From NCBI GenBank assembly GCA_966250385.1, contig CBINHC010000001.1:62001-126000 (forward strand): DNA of 64,000 bases, read 5' to 3'. Each line of letters begins with the position of its first letter. Position 1 is the first letter of the stretch. This document shows, piece after piece, positions 25,050-32,550 of this stretch. The translations under genes were made by a program, and so were the position numbers. Below the pieces are notes generated by a model that saw only the letters and a list, made by a program, of their open reading frames with translations, did not search any database and had not been told where the DNA came from. Source of the DNA: DASWTL01 sp966250385. GTDB lineage: Bacteria; Bacteroidota; Bacteroidia; Sphingobacteriales; Sphingobacteriaceae.

Positions 25050-25661
25050 ATGTTCCGGTTCCCCCGCGTATTACTCTTTCTGCCGATTCTTTTCATGTCC
25101 TGCCGTGCCCAAAAGGGTAACATCATCAGGGATCTTCACATGGTCACCCGGGCCGAATGGGGTGCCAAACCGCCGGTTCTGCCCATGACGGAACACGTTC
25201 CAGACCGGATTACCATTCATCATACCGCCACGCCGCAGGCTCCCGGCAAAAGCATCGCTGACAAGCTGAGAGGTCTTCAGGGCTTTTCGCAGACCAGGAG
25301 CGCACTCGGAAGCGGCCGGATCAAGGAGGTCTGGGCTGACATCCCGTATCATTTTTATATTGCGGCCAACGGCGATATCGGCGAAGGCCGGGAGCTTAAG
25401 TACGTTGGCGACTCGAATACGCCCTATGATCCGACCGGCCACGCACTGATCGTTCTGGAAGGAAACTTTCAGAATGAGGAAGTGACGCCCGCCCAGCTGC
25501 AGAGCCTTCAGAAGCTCATCGCCGCACTGTCAAAAAAATACCATATCGGTTCGGACCGGATCTCGGGTCATAAGGACAATGCCGATACCCTGTGTCCCGG
25601 GGAGAAGCTGTATGCCCTGATCCCGGAATTCCGGCACGCCCTGGATAACGCCGGGAAATGA
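25050..25661 (+). CDS. N-acetylmuramoyl-L-alanine amidase (PGRP-type), lipoprotein
   Basis: 203 residues. The start at 25050 gives a signal with lipobox LFMSC (Cys18). The Amidase_2/PGRP domain follows: TRAEWGAKPP, IHHTATP (first zinc His), VLEGNF and GHKDNADTLCPGEKLY with the second His and Cys ligand. It should cut the amide bond between muramic acid and the stem peptide, in the periplasm, for turnover or recycling. It begins 19 bases after the Mpo1-like gene and is likely cotranscribed with it. Confidence 0.88.
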   Translation: MFRFPRVLLFLPILFMSCRAQKGNIIRDLHMVTRAEWGAKPPVLPMTEHVPDRITIHHTATPQAPGKSIADKLRGLQGFSQTRSALGSGRIKEVWADIPYHFYIAANGDIGEGRELKYVGDSNTPYDPTGHALIVLEGNFQNEEVTPAQLQSLQKLIAALSKKYHIGSDRISGHKDNADTLCPGEKLYALIPEFRHALDNAGK

Positions 25662-25716
25662 TCCGGTCTGCGGCTGCCATAACTGTTATTTCAAATAATC
25701 CGATTTACTTTTCCTG

Positions 25717-26244
25717 ATGATAACTGAAAAACTGAAAAAGGTGATCCGGGATGTTCCCGACTTCCCTTCCCCGGGCATCCTTTTTAAGGATATTACACCG
25801 ATCCTGAAAGACCCTGATCTCTGCAACGAAGTCGTGGACGCCCTGGTCAGGGACCTTGACGGCGTACAGGTCGATGTCGTGACCGGGGTCGAAAGCAGGG
25901 GATTCCTGTTTGGAGTCATGCTGGCCAACAGGCTGCGCGTCCCTTTTGTCCCCGTGCGCAAGAAAGGGAAGCTCCCTTATGTGACCGTCACCCAGGAATA
26001 TGACCTTGAATACGGGTCGGCTGCCATCGAGATGCACCAGGATGCTTTTCCTGCCGGCAGCCGGGTTCTCATTCATGACGATCTGCTCGCAACGGGCGGA
26101 ACCGTCGAGGCGGTCTCCAAGCTGGTGCGTCAGTTGGGCGGCGATATCGCTGGCTATTCCTTTATTATCAGCCTGGATTTTCTGAAAGGCGAGGAGCGCC
26201 TGAAAAAATATTCAAAAAATATTGTCCGCCTGGTTTCCTACTAA
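25717..26244 (+). CDS. apt: adenine phosphoribosyltransferase
   Basis: 175 residues, full length. FPSPGILFKDITP at the start and the PRPP-binding loop VLIHDDLLATGGT are diagnostic. It converts adenine and PRPP into AMP (purine salvage, cytoplasm). A T-rich stretch precedes the ATG; no clear promoter. 55 bases after the amidase gene, so possibly the last gene of that transcript. The following 130 bases to the acyl-CoA dehydrogenase gene contain nothing I can name. Confidence 0.95.
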   Translation: MITEKLKKVIRDVPDFPSPGILFKDITPILKDPDLCNEVVDALVRDLDGVQVDVVTGVESRGFLFGVMLANRLRVPFVPVRKKGKLPYVTVTQEYDLEYGSAAIEMHQDAFPAGSRVLIHDDLLATGGTVEAVSKLVRQLGGDIAGYSFIISLDFLKGEERLKKYSKNIVRLVSY

Positions 26245-26373
26245 TTCGCACCCCTCCGGACCCCATCAAAATAAATAGACTCAAAACCGTTTCGGCTTTG
26301 TTGTTGTTGCTGTAGACGCACTGCACAAGTGTATCATTTGTTGGCTATAATTGCCAGAACCAATTATATAGAT

Positions 26374-27543
26374 ATGTCATTACAAACAACAGCAGAGCCG
26401 GGATTTGACTTTTCCCCTACCGAAAATCAGATGATGGTCACGCGGATGGTCCGGGATTTTGCCGAGAAGCACATCCGCCCGCATGTTATGGAATGGGACG
26501 AATCCCAGACCTTCCCGATCGATACCTTTAAGCAGCTCGGTGAACTCGGACTCATGGGCGTCCTGGTTCCGGAGGAATACGGAGGTTCCGGTCTCGGGTA
26601 CCAGGAATACGTTAACATTATTGTAGAGATCGCCCGGGTATGCGGATCTGTCGGACTTTCGGTTGCCGCCCATAACTCCTTATGTACCGGTCATATCCTT
26701 GCATTCGGAAACGAAGAGCAGAAACAGCGCTGGCTGCCCAGGCTGGCCACTGCCGAGTGGATCGGTGCCTGGGGGCTTACTGAAGCGAACACGGGTTCGG
26801 ATGCCTTGCGGATGAACACGACCGCGGTGCTTGACGGGGATCATTATGTTTTGAACGGCTCCAAGAACTGGATCACCCATGGCAAGTCCGGCAATGTGGC
26901 CGTAGTGATGGTGCGGACCGGGGAGAAAGGCGATTCGAAAGGAATCTCCGCGATCGTAGTTGAAAAAGGAACGCCGGGCTTCACGCACGGAAAGAAGGAG
27001 AATAAGCTGGGTATGCGGGCCTCCGAGACCACCGAACTCATATTCGACAATTGCCGCGTTCCGCGGGAGAATCTGCTGGGAGCCGAAGGCGAAGGTTTCC
27101 GCCAGGCGATGAAGGTGCTGGACGGCGGACGGATCTCGATTGCCGCCCTCGGACTGGGTATCGCCAAAGGCGCTTTTGATGCCGCGGTGAACTATTCAAA
27201 AGAACGCCATCAATTCGGACAGCCGATCAGCAGTTTCCAGGGCATTTCCTTTAAACTGGCCGATATGGCAACCGAGATCGAGGCGGCCGAGCTGCTGATC
27301 CGTCAGGCTGCGGACCTGAAGAACCGGGGTATGAGCGTAACCCGGGAATCGGCCATGGCCAAGTACTTTTCATCCGAAGTGGCCGTCAGGACTTCCACCG
27401 AAGCCGTTCAGATCTTCGGAGGATACGGGTATACCAAGGATTTTCCGGTGGAGAAGTTCTACCGTGACAGCAAGCTCTGTACGATCGGTGAAGGCACGTC
27501 CGAGGTGCAGAAGATCGTTATCGCCCGGGAGATCCTGAAATAG
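26374..27543 (+). CDS. acyl-CoA dehydrogenase
   Basis: 389 residues. All acyl-CoA dehydrogenase signatures are present: GLTEANTGSDA (FAD contact), the middle beta domain with NGSKNWITHG, the C-terminal helices with QIFGGYGYTKDFPVEKFYRD and the catalytic glutamate region GEGTSEVQK. It oxidises an acyl-CoA at the alpha-beta bond and passes electrons to ETF. Most similar in feel to short/branched-chain (butyryl or isovaleryl) enzymes, but chain length cannot be fixed from sequence alone. Start at 26374 (MSLQTT) preferred over an upstream in-frame ATG at 26329. Confidence 0.93.
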   Translation: MSLQTTAEPGFDFSPTENQMMVTRMVRDFAEKHIRPHVMEWDESQTFPIDTFKQLGELGLMGVLVPEEYGGSGLGYQEYVNIIVEIARVCGSVGLSVAAHNSLCTGHILAFGNEEQKQRWLPRLATAEWIGAWGLTEANTGSDALRMNTTAVLDGDHYVLNGSKNWITHGKSGNVAVVMVRTGEKGDSKGISAIVVEKGTPGFTHGKKENKLGMRASETTELIFDNCRVPRENLLGAEGEGFRQAMKVLDGGRISIAALGLGIAKGAFDAAVNYSKERHQFGQPISSFQGISFKLADMATEIEAAELLIRQAADLKNRGMSVTRESAMAKYFSSEVAVRTSTEAVQIFGGYGYTKDFPVEKFYRDSKLCTIGEGTSEVQKIVIAREILK

Positions 27544-27569
27544 TTAACCCGGTGATTTTGAAGAAATGA

Positions 27570-27599
27570 TTGTTGTATCGAAAGAAAGTATTATCTTTG
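27570..27599 (+). promoter_or_regulatory. rpsU promoter
   Basis: TTG (27570-27572), 19-base spacer, TATCTTTG (27592-27599), then CAGTCCTTAA, almost identical to the start region of rpsT. Confidence 0.78.
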
Positions 27600-27613
27600 C
27601 AGTCCTTAACGAG

Positions 27614-27620
27614 AGGAGGT
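27614..27620 (+). promoter_or_regulatory. strong Shine-Dalgarno sequence of rpsU
   Basis: AGGAGGT, within GAGAGGAGGT, ends 10 bases before the rpsU ATG. It is complementary to the 16S rRNA tail. Most other genes here have no such site, so this one is probably regulatory. Confidence 0.88.
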
Positions 27621-27630
27621 ATAACAGATT

Positions 27631-27822
27631 ATGATCATTATCAACGTAAAAGACGGCGAGTCATTAGATAAAGCGCTTAAACGCTTCAAGAAGAAATTTG
27701 AGAAAACAGGAGTCCTTAGAGAACTTCGCAGTCGTCAGGCATACGAGAAGAAATCAGTTGCCCGCCGCACGCAGGTTAAGAAAGCTATCTACAAACAAGG
27801 CTTGAATCAGGAAACTGTATAG
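27631..27822 (+). CDS. rpsU: 30S ribosomal protein bS21
   Basis: 63 residues, basic, with the typical ELRSRQAYEKKSVARR core. In the Flavobacterium ribosome bS21, with bS18 and bS6, hides the 16S anti-Shine-Dalgarno tail, and a C-terminal tyrosine (Tyr54 as I recall) contacts it; here residue 54 is also Tyr (KKAIYKQG). The mRNA has a consensus Shine-Dalgarno sequence, so it should be translated best by ribosomes that lack bS21, giving feedback control. First gene of an rpsU-xerC-hpf group. Confidence 0.95.
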   Translation: MIIINVKDGESLDKALKRFKKKFEKTGVLRELRSRQAYEKKSVARRTQVKKAIYKQGLNQETV

Positions 27823-27892
27823 TTTCTCAACATATTCTTTTTACATCGAAACTATTTGTATATTCCCGTCAGGGGATATATAAGTAGTTTTG

Positions 27893-28762
27893 ATGTTTTT
27901 AGAGCGTTTTGTAAGTTATCTTCAGTTTGAGAAAAGGTATTCGGCCCATACGATAAATGCCTACCGGAACGACCTTGGGCAATACCTGGAATATCTTCGT
28001 AAAACCGGCCAGACCCTTGAGTCGGCAACGCATTTCCAGGTCCGCTCCTGGATGGTGGAACTGATGGACCGCCAGTCGGATCCAAAGACCATCAACCGGA
28101 AACTATCCTCACTACGTACTTTCTATAAATTTCTTGTCCGGGAGCAGCTCGTGGCTGCGGATCCGACGGGGCAGGTGCGCGCCCCTAAAATCCCGCGGCG
28201 GCTGCCGGTCGTCGTTGAAGAGGCCAGGATCAACAGCCTTCTCGACAGCGCGTCCTTTGATCCGGGTTTCCGGGGGCTAAGGGACCGGGTCGTTCTGGAA
28301 CTGCTTTTCGGAACCGGCATGCGTTTGTCGGAGCTCGTCGGCCTCCTGGAATCCGATGTCAATAAATACGAACGGCTGATCAGGGTGACCGGAAAGGGAG
28401 GGAAGGAACGGCTGATCCCGGTCAACCAGTCGCTGATGCAGCTCCTGGATCAGTATATATCTGAAAAGCGGCAGTTGTCCGCCAGCACGGCGGTCATCCT
28501 GACCGATTCCGGGGAAGCGGCCTATCCCAAGCTCATTTACCGGATCGTGAACCGGAGTCTCGGCCTGATCTCAACGCAGAGCCGCAAAAGCCCCCACGTG
28601 CTGCGGCATACGTTTGCAACCGCGCTCCTGAACAACGGCGCCGATCTGAATGCGATCAAGGAGCTCCTGGGTCATGCCAGCCTCGCCGCCACGCAGGTGT
28701 ATACCCATAATTCAGTTGAAAGATTAAAATCAATTTATAAACAAGCTCATCCAAAAGCTTAA
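27893..28762 (+). CDS. xerC: tyrosine recombinase XerC/XerD
   Basis: 289 residues: N-terminal SAM-like core-binding domain (1-95) and catalytic domain. The catalytic set is complete: Arg144 (GTGMRLSEL), Lys168 (TGKGGKERL), His235 and Arg238 (HVLRHTFAT), His261 (LLGHASL) and Tyr270 (QVYTH). It resolves chromosome dimers at dif. Context (rpsU before, hpf after) marks it as the housekeeping chromosomal recombinase; XerC versus XerD cannot be separated by eye. Start at 27893 (MFLERF); a TTG one codon earlier is also possible. It has no Shine-Dalgarno sequence, unlike both neighbours. Confidence 0.9.
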   Translation: MFLERFVSYLQFEKRYSAHTINAYRNDLGQYLEYLRKTGQTLESATHFQVRSWMVELMDRQSDPKTINRKLSSLRTFYKFLVREQLVAADPTGQVRAPKIPRRLPVVVEEARINSLLDSASFDPGFRGLRDRVVLELLFGTGMRLSELVGLLESDVNKYERLIRVTGKGGKERLIPVNQSLMQLLDQYISEKRQLSASTAVILTDSGEAAYPKLIYRIVNRSLGLISTQSRKSPHVLRHTFATALLNNGADLNAIKELLGHASLAATQVYTHNSVERLKSIYKQAHPKA

Positions 28763-28764
28763 AC

Positions 28765-28772
28765 AAAGGAGG
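28765..28772 (+). promoter_or_regulatory. strong Shine-Dalgarno sequence of hpf
   Basis: AAAGGAGG, ending 4 bases before the hpf ATG. Second of only two clear Shine-Dalgarno sites noticed in the window. Confidence 0.78.
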
Positions 28773-28776
28773 AAAC

Positions 28777-29115
28777 ATGAAAGCAAGAATCCAATCTATC
28801 CGCTTCAACGCCGACCAGAAACTGCTGACCTTTATTAAACAGAGGGCCGATAAGCTGGATCAGTTCTTTGATCGCATTATCAGTGGTGAGGTTTACCTGA
28901 GACTGCAGAAATCTGTGGACGAAACGAATAAGGTCGTAGTGATCAAGATCGCTCTTCCGGGCATCAGTTTGTCTGCAAAAGCGCGGTGCCGGTCCTTTGA
29001 GGAGGCCGTGGTCCTGGCGATTGAATCCCTCCGCAGACAGGTAAACAAGTACAAAGCAAGAGTGCGCGGAAATTTACCTGCTCATAACGAACCACTTGTG
29101 TGGGCGGTTGCATAA
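28777..29115 (+). CDS. hpf: ribosome hibernation factor HPF/RaiA family
   Basis: 112 residues with the beta-alpha-beta-beta-beta-alpha fold: SIRFNADQKLLTFIKQRADKLDQFF, then strands VYLRLQK and KVVVIKIALPG, then AKARCRSFEEAVVLAIESLRRQVNKYK. The short form (no C-terminal dimerisation domain). It sits in the decoding centre of idle 70S ribosomes. It follows xerC by 14 bases and has its own Shine-Dalgarno site, which suggests coordinated control with rpsU. Confidence 0.9.
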   Translation: MKARIQSIRFNADQKLLTFIKQRADKLDQFFDRIISGEVYLRLQKSVDETNKVVVIKIALPGISLSAKARCRSFEEAVVLAIESLRRQVNKYKARVRGNLPAHNEPLVWAVA

Positions 29116-29121
29116 TTATTT

Positions 29122-29149
29122 TTGCGTAATACTATTTTTTCTATTTTTG
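29122..29149 (+). promoter_or_regulatory. upstream promoter P1 of the tRNA-tuf operon
   Basis: TTG (29122-29124), 17-base spacer, TATTTTTG (29142-29149). The expected start point (about 29156) falls directly at an 11-bp perfect dyad. Confidence 0.62.
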
Positions 29150-29156
29150 CACTCGG

Positions 29157-29184
29157 TTTTCGGCAGCAGAACAGCTGCCGAAAA
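29157..29184. repeat. perfect inverted repeat between P1 and P2
   Basis: TTTTCGGCAGC (29157-29167), loop AGAACA, GCTGCCGAAAA (29174-29184). It could be a transcript-start hairpin, the terminator of hpf (although no U run follows) or a protein-binding operator. Confidence 0.75.
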
Positions 29185-29200
29185 TATTTGAAAAAAAATT

Positions 29201-29229
29201 TTGTTGCCTCTTTAAATTGTGTAGATTTG
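29201..29229 (+). promoter_or_regulatory. main promoter P2 of the tRNA-tuf operon
   Basis: TTG (29201-29203), 18-base spacer, TAGATTTG (29222-29229), then CAGTCC as at rpsT and rpsU. It lies about 85 bases before the first tRNA. Confidence 0.78.
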
Positions 29230-29313
29230 CAGTCCCTTTCAGAGAGGTCATCGAAAGATGAAAAAGACAGACGGGGACTCGTTCTTTAAACGATTTAAAT
29301 AAATAAACAAAAA

Positions 29314-29389
<76 letters not shown>

Positions 29390-29439
29390 CGTTTCAGTAA
29401 TGATCAGGTCCGTTAAGGATCCGGTATACTGAACCGGAT

Positions 29440-29520
29440 GGGGAGATACCAGAGCGGTCAAATGGGACGGACTGTAAATCCGTTGCTTCGGCTACGAAGG
29501 TTCGAATCCTTCTCTCCCCA
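29440..29520 (+). tRNA. tRNA-Tyr (GTA)
   Basis: Acceptor GGGGAGA/TCTCCCC, anticodon GTA in ACTGTAAATC, long variable arm (class II, 81 bases), T arm GGTTCGAATCC. CCA not encoded. Confidence 0.95.
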
Positions 29521-29593
29521 CATTCATCCAAATCACAATATCCAACAGGATCCATTGTGATTTGGTTTTTGAATAACACACCAAATAAAATAA

Positions 29594-29666
29594 GCGGAAG
29601 TAGCTCAGTTGGTAGAGCGATAGCCTTCCAAGCTATAGGTCGCGAGTTCGAACCTCGTCTTCCGCT
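29594..29666 (+). tRNA. tRNA-Gly (TCC)
   Basis: Acceptor GCGGAAG/CTTCCGC, anticodon loop CTTCCAA (TCC), T arm AGTTCGAACCT. CCA not encoded. Confidence 0.96.
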
Positions 29667-29748
29667 CAAAAAAAATCAAGTTGGCAGTCGGCAGAAATCC
29701 GTTTGCAGTTTTTTATTAACTGGCATTCTGAAACTGTGAACTTAATAA

Positions 29749-29820
<72 letters not shown>

Positions 29821-29877
29821 CGGTTAGGAATAATAATTTCAAACTAAATAAAATTAACCTACTAATTAGTATAAAAC

Positions 29878-31065
29878 ATGGCAAAAGAAAAATTTGACCG
29901 CAGTAAGCCGCACTTAAACATCGGTACTATCGGTCACGTTGACCACGGTAAAACTACTCTAACTGCAGCTATTACTAAGGTATTAGCTGATGCTGGTTTA
30001 TCTGAGGCACGTTCATTTGATTCGATTGACTCAGCTCCTGAGGAAAAAGAAAGAGGTATCACGATCAATACAGCACACGTTGAGTATTCAACTGCTAACC
30101 GTCACTATGCACACGTTGACTGTCCAGGTCACGCGGATTACGTGAAAAACATGGTTACTGGTGCTGCTCAGATGGACGGAGCTATCCTTGTAGTTGCTGC
30201 TACTGATGGTCCTATGCCTCAAACCCGTGAGCACATCCTGTTAGCTCGTCAGGTAGGTGTACCTGCGCTTGTTGTGTTCATGAATAAAGTTGACATGGTT
30301 GACGATCCAGAATTGTTAGACCTTGTTGAAATGGAAGTTCGTGAGTTATTATCATTCTACGAATTCCCTGGTGATGATATCCCTGTGATCCGTGGTTCAG
30401 CTCTTGGTGGTCTGAACGGTGATCCTCAGTGGGTTGCTAAGATCATGGAACTGATGGAAGCTGTTGATAACAACATTCCAATTCCTCCGCGTTTGACTGA
30501 TCTTCCATTCCTGATGCCAGTTGAGGACGTATTCTCAATCACTGGTCGTGGTACAGTAGCTACTGGCCGTATCGAGCGTGGTGTGATCAACTCTGGTGAT
30601 CCGGTTGAAATCTTGGGTATGGGTGCTGAGAACTTAAAGTCTACAGTAACCGGAGTTGAGATGTTCCGTAAGATCCTTGATTACGGTGAGGCTGGTGACA
30701 ACGTAGGTTTATTGTTACGTGGTATTGAGAAAACTGATATCCGTCGTGGTATGGTTATCTGTAAACCAGGTTCAGTAACTCCTCACACCGATTTCAAAGC
30801 AGAGGTTTACGTATTATCAAAAGCTGAAGGTGGACGTCACACTCCATTCTTTAACAAATACCGTCCGCAGTTCTATTTCCGTACCACAGACGTAACTGGT
30901 GAGATTTCACTGGCTGAAGGTGTAGAAATGGTTATGCCAGGTGACAACGTTACTATCACCGTAAAACTGATCAACGCGATTGCGATGGAAAAAGGTTTAC
31001 GTTTCGCTATCCGCGAAGGTGGTAGAACTGTCGGTGCCGGACAGGTAACTGAAATCTTAGCATAA
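29878..31065 (+). CDS. tuf: elongation factor Tu
   Basis: 395 residues, full length. GTPase motifs GHVDHGKT, DCPGH and NKVD are present, followed by domains 2 and 3. It delivers aminoacyl-tRNA to the ribosome. The codon choice is strikingly different from neighbours such as miaA or dapD: GGT, GTT/GTA, CGT and TTA dominate where those genes use CTG, CGG and GGC, the mark of strong translational selection. It follows the Thr-Tyr-Gly-Thr tRNA set, the same order as the E. coli thrU-tyrU-glyT-thrT-tufB operon. No Shine-Dalgarno site; the leader ends in TATAAAAC. Confidence 0.98.
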   Translation: MAKEKFDRSKPHLNIGTIGHVDHGKTTLTAAITKVLADAGLSEARSFDSIDSAPEEKERGITINTAHVEYSTANRHYAHVDCPGHADYVKNMVTGAAQMDGAILVVAATDGPMPQTREHILLARQVGVPALVVFMNKVDMVDDPELLDLVEMEVRELLSFYEFPGDDIPVIRGSALGGLNGDPQWVAKIMELMEAVDNNIPIPPRLTDLPFLMPVEDVFSITGRGTVATGRIERGVINSGDPVEILGMGAENLKSTVTGVEMFRKILDYGEAGDNVGLLLRGIEKTDIRRGMVICKPGSVTPHTDFKAEVYVLSKAEGGRHTPFFNKYRPQFYFRTTDVTGEISLAEGVEMVMPGDNVTITVKLINAIAMEKGLRFAIREGGRTVGAGQVTEILA

Positions 31066-31090
31066 GTTTCAGATAAAAGGTTAATTGGAT

Positions 31091-31124
31091 AACATAAGTC
31101 CGCCACGTGTGGGCTTATGTTTTC
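31091..31124 (+). terminator. hairpin between tuf and tRNA-Trp
   Basis: AACATAAG (31091-31098) pairs with CTTATGTT (31114-31121) with added C-G pairs inside, then TTTC. Partial terminator or processing site. Confidence 0.7.
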
Positions 31125-31134
31125 TTATAGATAC

Positions 31135-31205
31135 ACGGGCATAGTTCAATGGTAGAATAGAGGTCTCCAAAACCTTTGATCAGGGTTCGAATCCTTGTGC
31201 CCGTG
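31135..31205 (+). tRNA. tRNA-Trp (CCA)
   Basis: Acceptor ACGGGCA/TGCCCGT, short D arm, anticodon loop CTCCAAA (CCA), T arm GGGTTCGAATCC. 3' CCA not encoded. Lies between tuf and secE, as in many bacteria. Confidence 0.94.
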
Positions 31206-31219
31206 CTTACGCTAAATAT

Positions 31220-31414
31220 ATGGCTAAAGTTGTTGATTTTTTAAAAGAGTCGTATACCGAGATGACCCAAAAGGTTACTTGGCCTACCTGGAGTGAATTA
31301 CAAAACTCCGCGGTTATTGTTTTGGTAGCTTCACTTATCATTGCCCTTGTTGTGTTTTTGATGGACAGATCTTCCGGCTTTGTTCTTGAAAAATTCTATG
31401 AATCTTTAGCTTAA
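31220..31414 (+). CDS. secE: preprotein translocase subunit SecE
   Basis: 64 residues, short single-helix form. The amphipathic part FLKESYTEMTQKVTWPTWSEL contains the conserved KVTWP motif; one membrane helix follows (about 28-52). Part of the SecYEG channel in the inner membrane. The ATG lies only 15 bases after tRNA-Trp; nusG follows after 11 bases. Confidence 0.93.
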   Translation: MAKVVDFLKESYTEMTQKVTWPTWSELQNSAVIVLVASLIIALVVFLMDRSSGFVLEKFYESLA

Positions 31415-31425
31415 TCTGACAAGAG

Positions 31426-31974
31426 ATGAGTGAGAATTCTAATTTGAAATGGTATGTTGTACGGGCTGTTAGCGGCAAAGAAAAGAAAGTTAAGCAGTAC
31501 CTGGAAGCAGAGATCAATCGGCTCGGTATTTCTCATTTGATCCCTCAGGTACTGATCCCTATGGAGAAGTACTACCAAATGCGTGAAGGTAAGAAGATCG
31601 CAAAAGAGAGAAACTATTATCCCGGATACGTACTGATTGAAGCGGCGCTTGATGGCGAGCTTGAGCACATCATCAAGAACGTGAACAGTGTTATCGGATT
31701 CCTGGGAGACAAAGGCGGAAACGCGGTACCGATGCGTCCTGCCGAAGTGAATCGTATCCTTGGTAAGGTCGATGAGATGACCGAACAGGGCGAAATGATG
31801 AATGTCCCTTATTACGTTGGTGAAAACGTAAAAGTAATGGACGGTCCTTTCAATGGCTTCACCGGTGTAATTGAAGAAGTGAACGAGGAGAAGAAGAAAC
31901 TTAAAGTGATGGTGAAAATCTTCGGTCGCCGGACCCCGCTGGAGCTCAATTACATGCAGGTAGAGAAAGAATAA
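31426..31974 (+). CDS. nusG: transcription termination/antitermination factor NusG
   Basis: 182 residues: NGN domain beginning LKWYVVRAVSGKEKKVKQYL and a C-terminal KOW domain (GENVKVMDGPFNGFTGVIEEV). It binds RNA polymerase and couples it to the ribosome or Rho. Same operon as secE. Confidence 0.96.
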   Translation: MSENSNLKWYVVRAVSGKEKKVKQYLEAEINRLGISHLIPQVLIPMEKYYQMREGKKIAKERNYYPGYVLIEAALDGELEHIIKNVNSVIGFLGDKGGNAVPMRPAEVNRILGKVDEMTEQGEMMNVPYYVGENVKVMDGPFNGFTGVIEEVNEEKKKLKVMVKIFGRRTPLELNYMQVEKE

Positions 31975-31983
31975 TTAAATAAA

Positions 31984-32013
31984 CAGAAGAAGGTACTAAA
32001 TGCCTTCTTTCTG
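31984..32013 (+). other. intercistronic hairpin nusG-rplK
   Basis: CAGAAGAAGG (31984-31993) pairs with 32003-32013. The ~110-base gap before rplK is where an L1-binding operator would lie in other bacteria; I cannot identify that site here. Confidence 0.55.
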
Positions 32014-32084
32014 CGTATATAAAATCTTAAATGTTACAATAGCTTCCACTTACTAACATTGAGTAATAAATAAAGTAAACTAAA

Positions 32085-32528
32085 ATGGCAAAAGAAGTCA
32101 GTGCGTTAGTAAAATTACAGATCAAGGGTGGCGCTGCGAATCCATCTCCTCCGGTAGGACCTGCATTGGGTGCTAAAGGGGTGAACATCATGGAGTTTTG
32201 CAAGCAGTTCAATGCTCGTACCCAAGACAAGCCAGGTAAAGTATTGCCTGTTGTAATTACTGTATATGCTGATAAGTCTTTTGATTTTATCATTAAAACC
32301 CCTCCGGTTGCTGTCCAGCTGATGGAAGTTTCAGGAGTTAAGGGTGGTTCTGCAGAGCCAAACCGTAAAAAAGTTGCCAGTGTGAACTGGGAGCAGGTTG
32401 AAGCGATTGCAAAGGATAAAATGCCTGACTTAAATGCATTTACTGTAGAGTCAGCTATGAAAATGGTTGCTGGTACAGCACGCAGTATGGGAATTACCGT
32501 AACCGGTAATGCGCCCTGGAACAATTAA
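32085..32528 (+). CDS. rplK: 50S ribosomal protein uL11
   Basis: 147 residues. PPVGPALGAKGVNIMEFCKQFNA is the conserved N-terminal domain, and the C-terminal RNA-binding domain ends GTARSMGITV. It forms the GTPase-associated stalk base with 23S rRNA. Translated after an A-rich leader. Confidence 0.97.
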   Translation: MAKEVSALVKLQIKGGAANPSPPVGPALGAKGVNIMEFCKQFNARTQDKPGKVLPVVITVYADKSFDFIIKTPPVAVQLMEVSGVKGGSAEPNRKKVASVNWEQVEAIAKDKMPDLNAFTVESAMKMVAGTARSMGITVTGNAPWNN

Positions 32529-32550
32529 TTAACACAAATCAGTTAAAGAA

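Noticed and set aside
27893..28762. xerC as part of a mobile element
   Set aside because: It lies within rpsU-xerC-hpf, with no attachment-site repeats or cargo genes.
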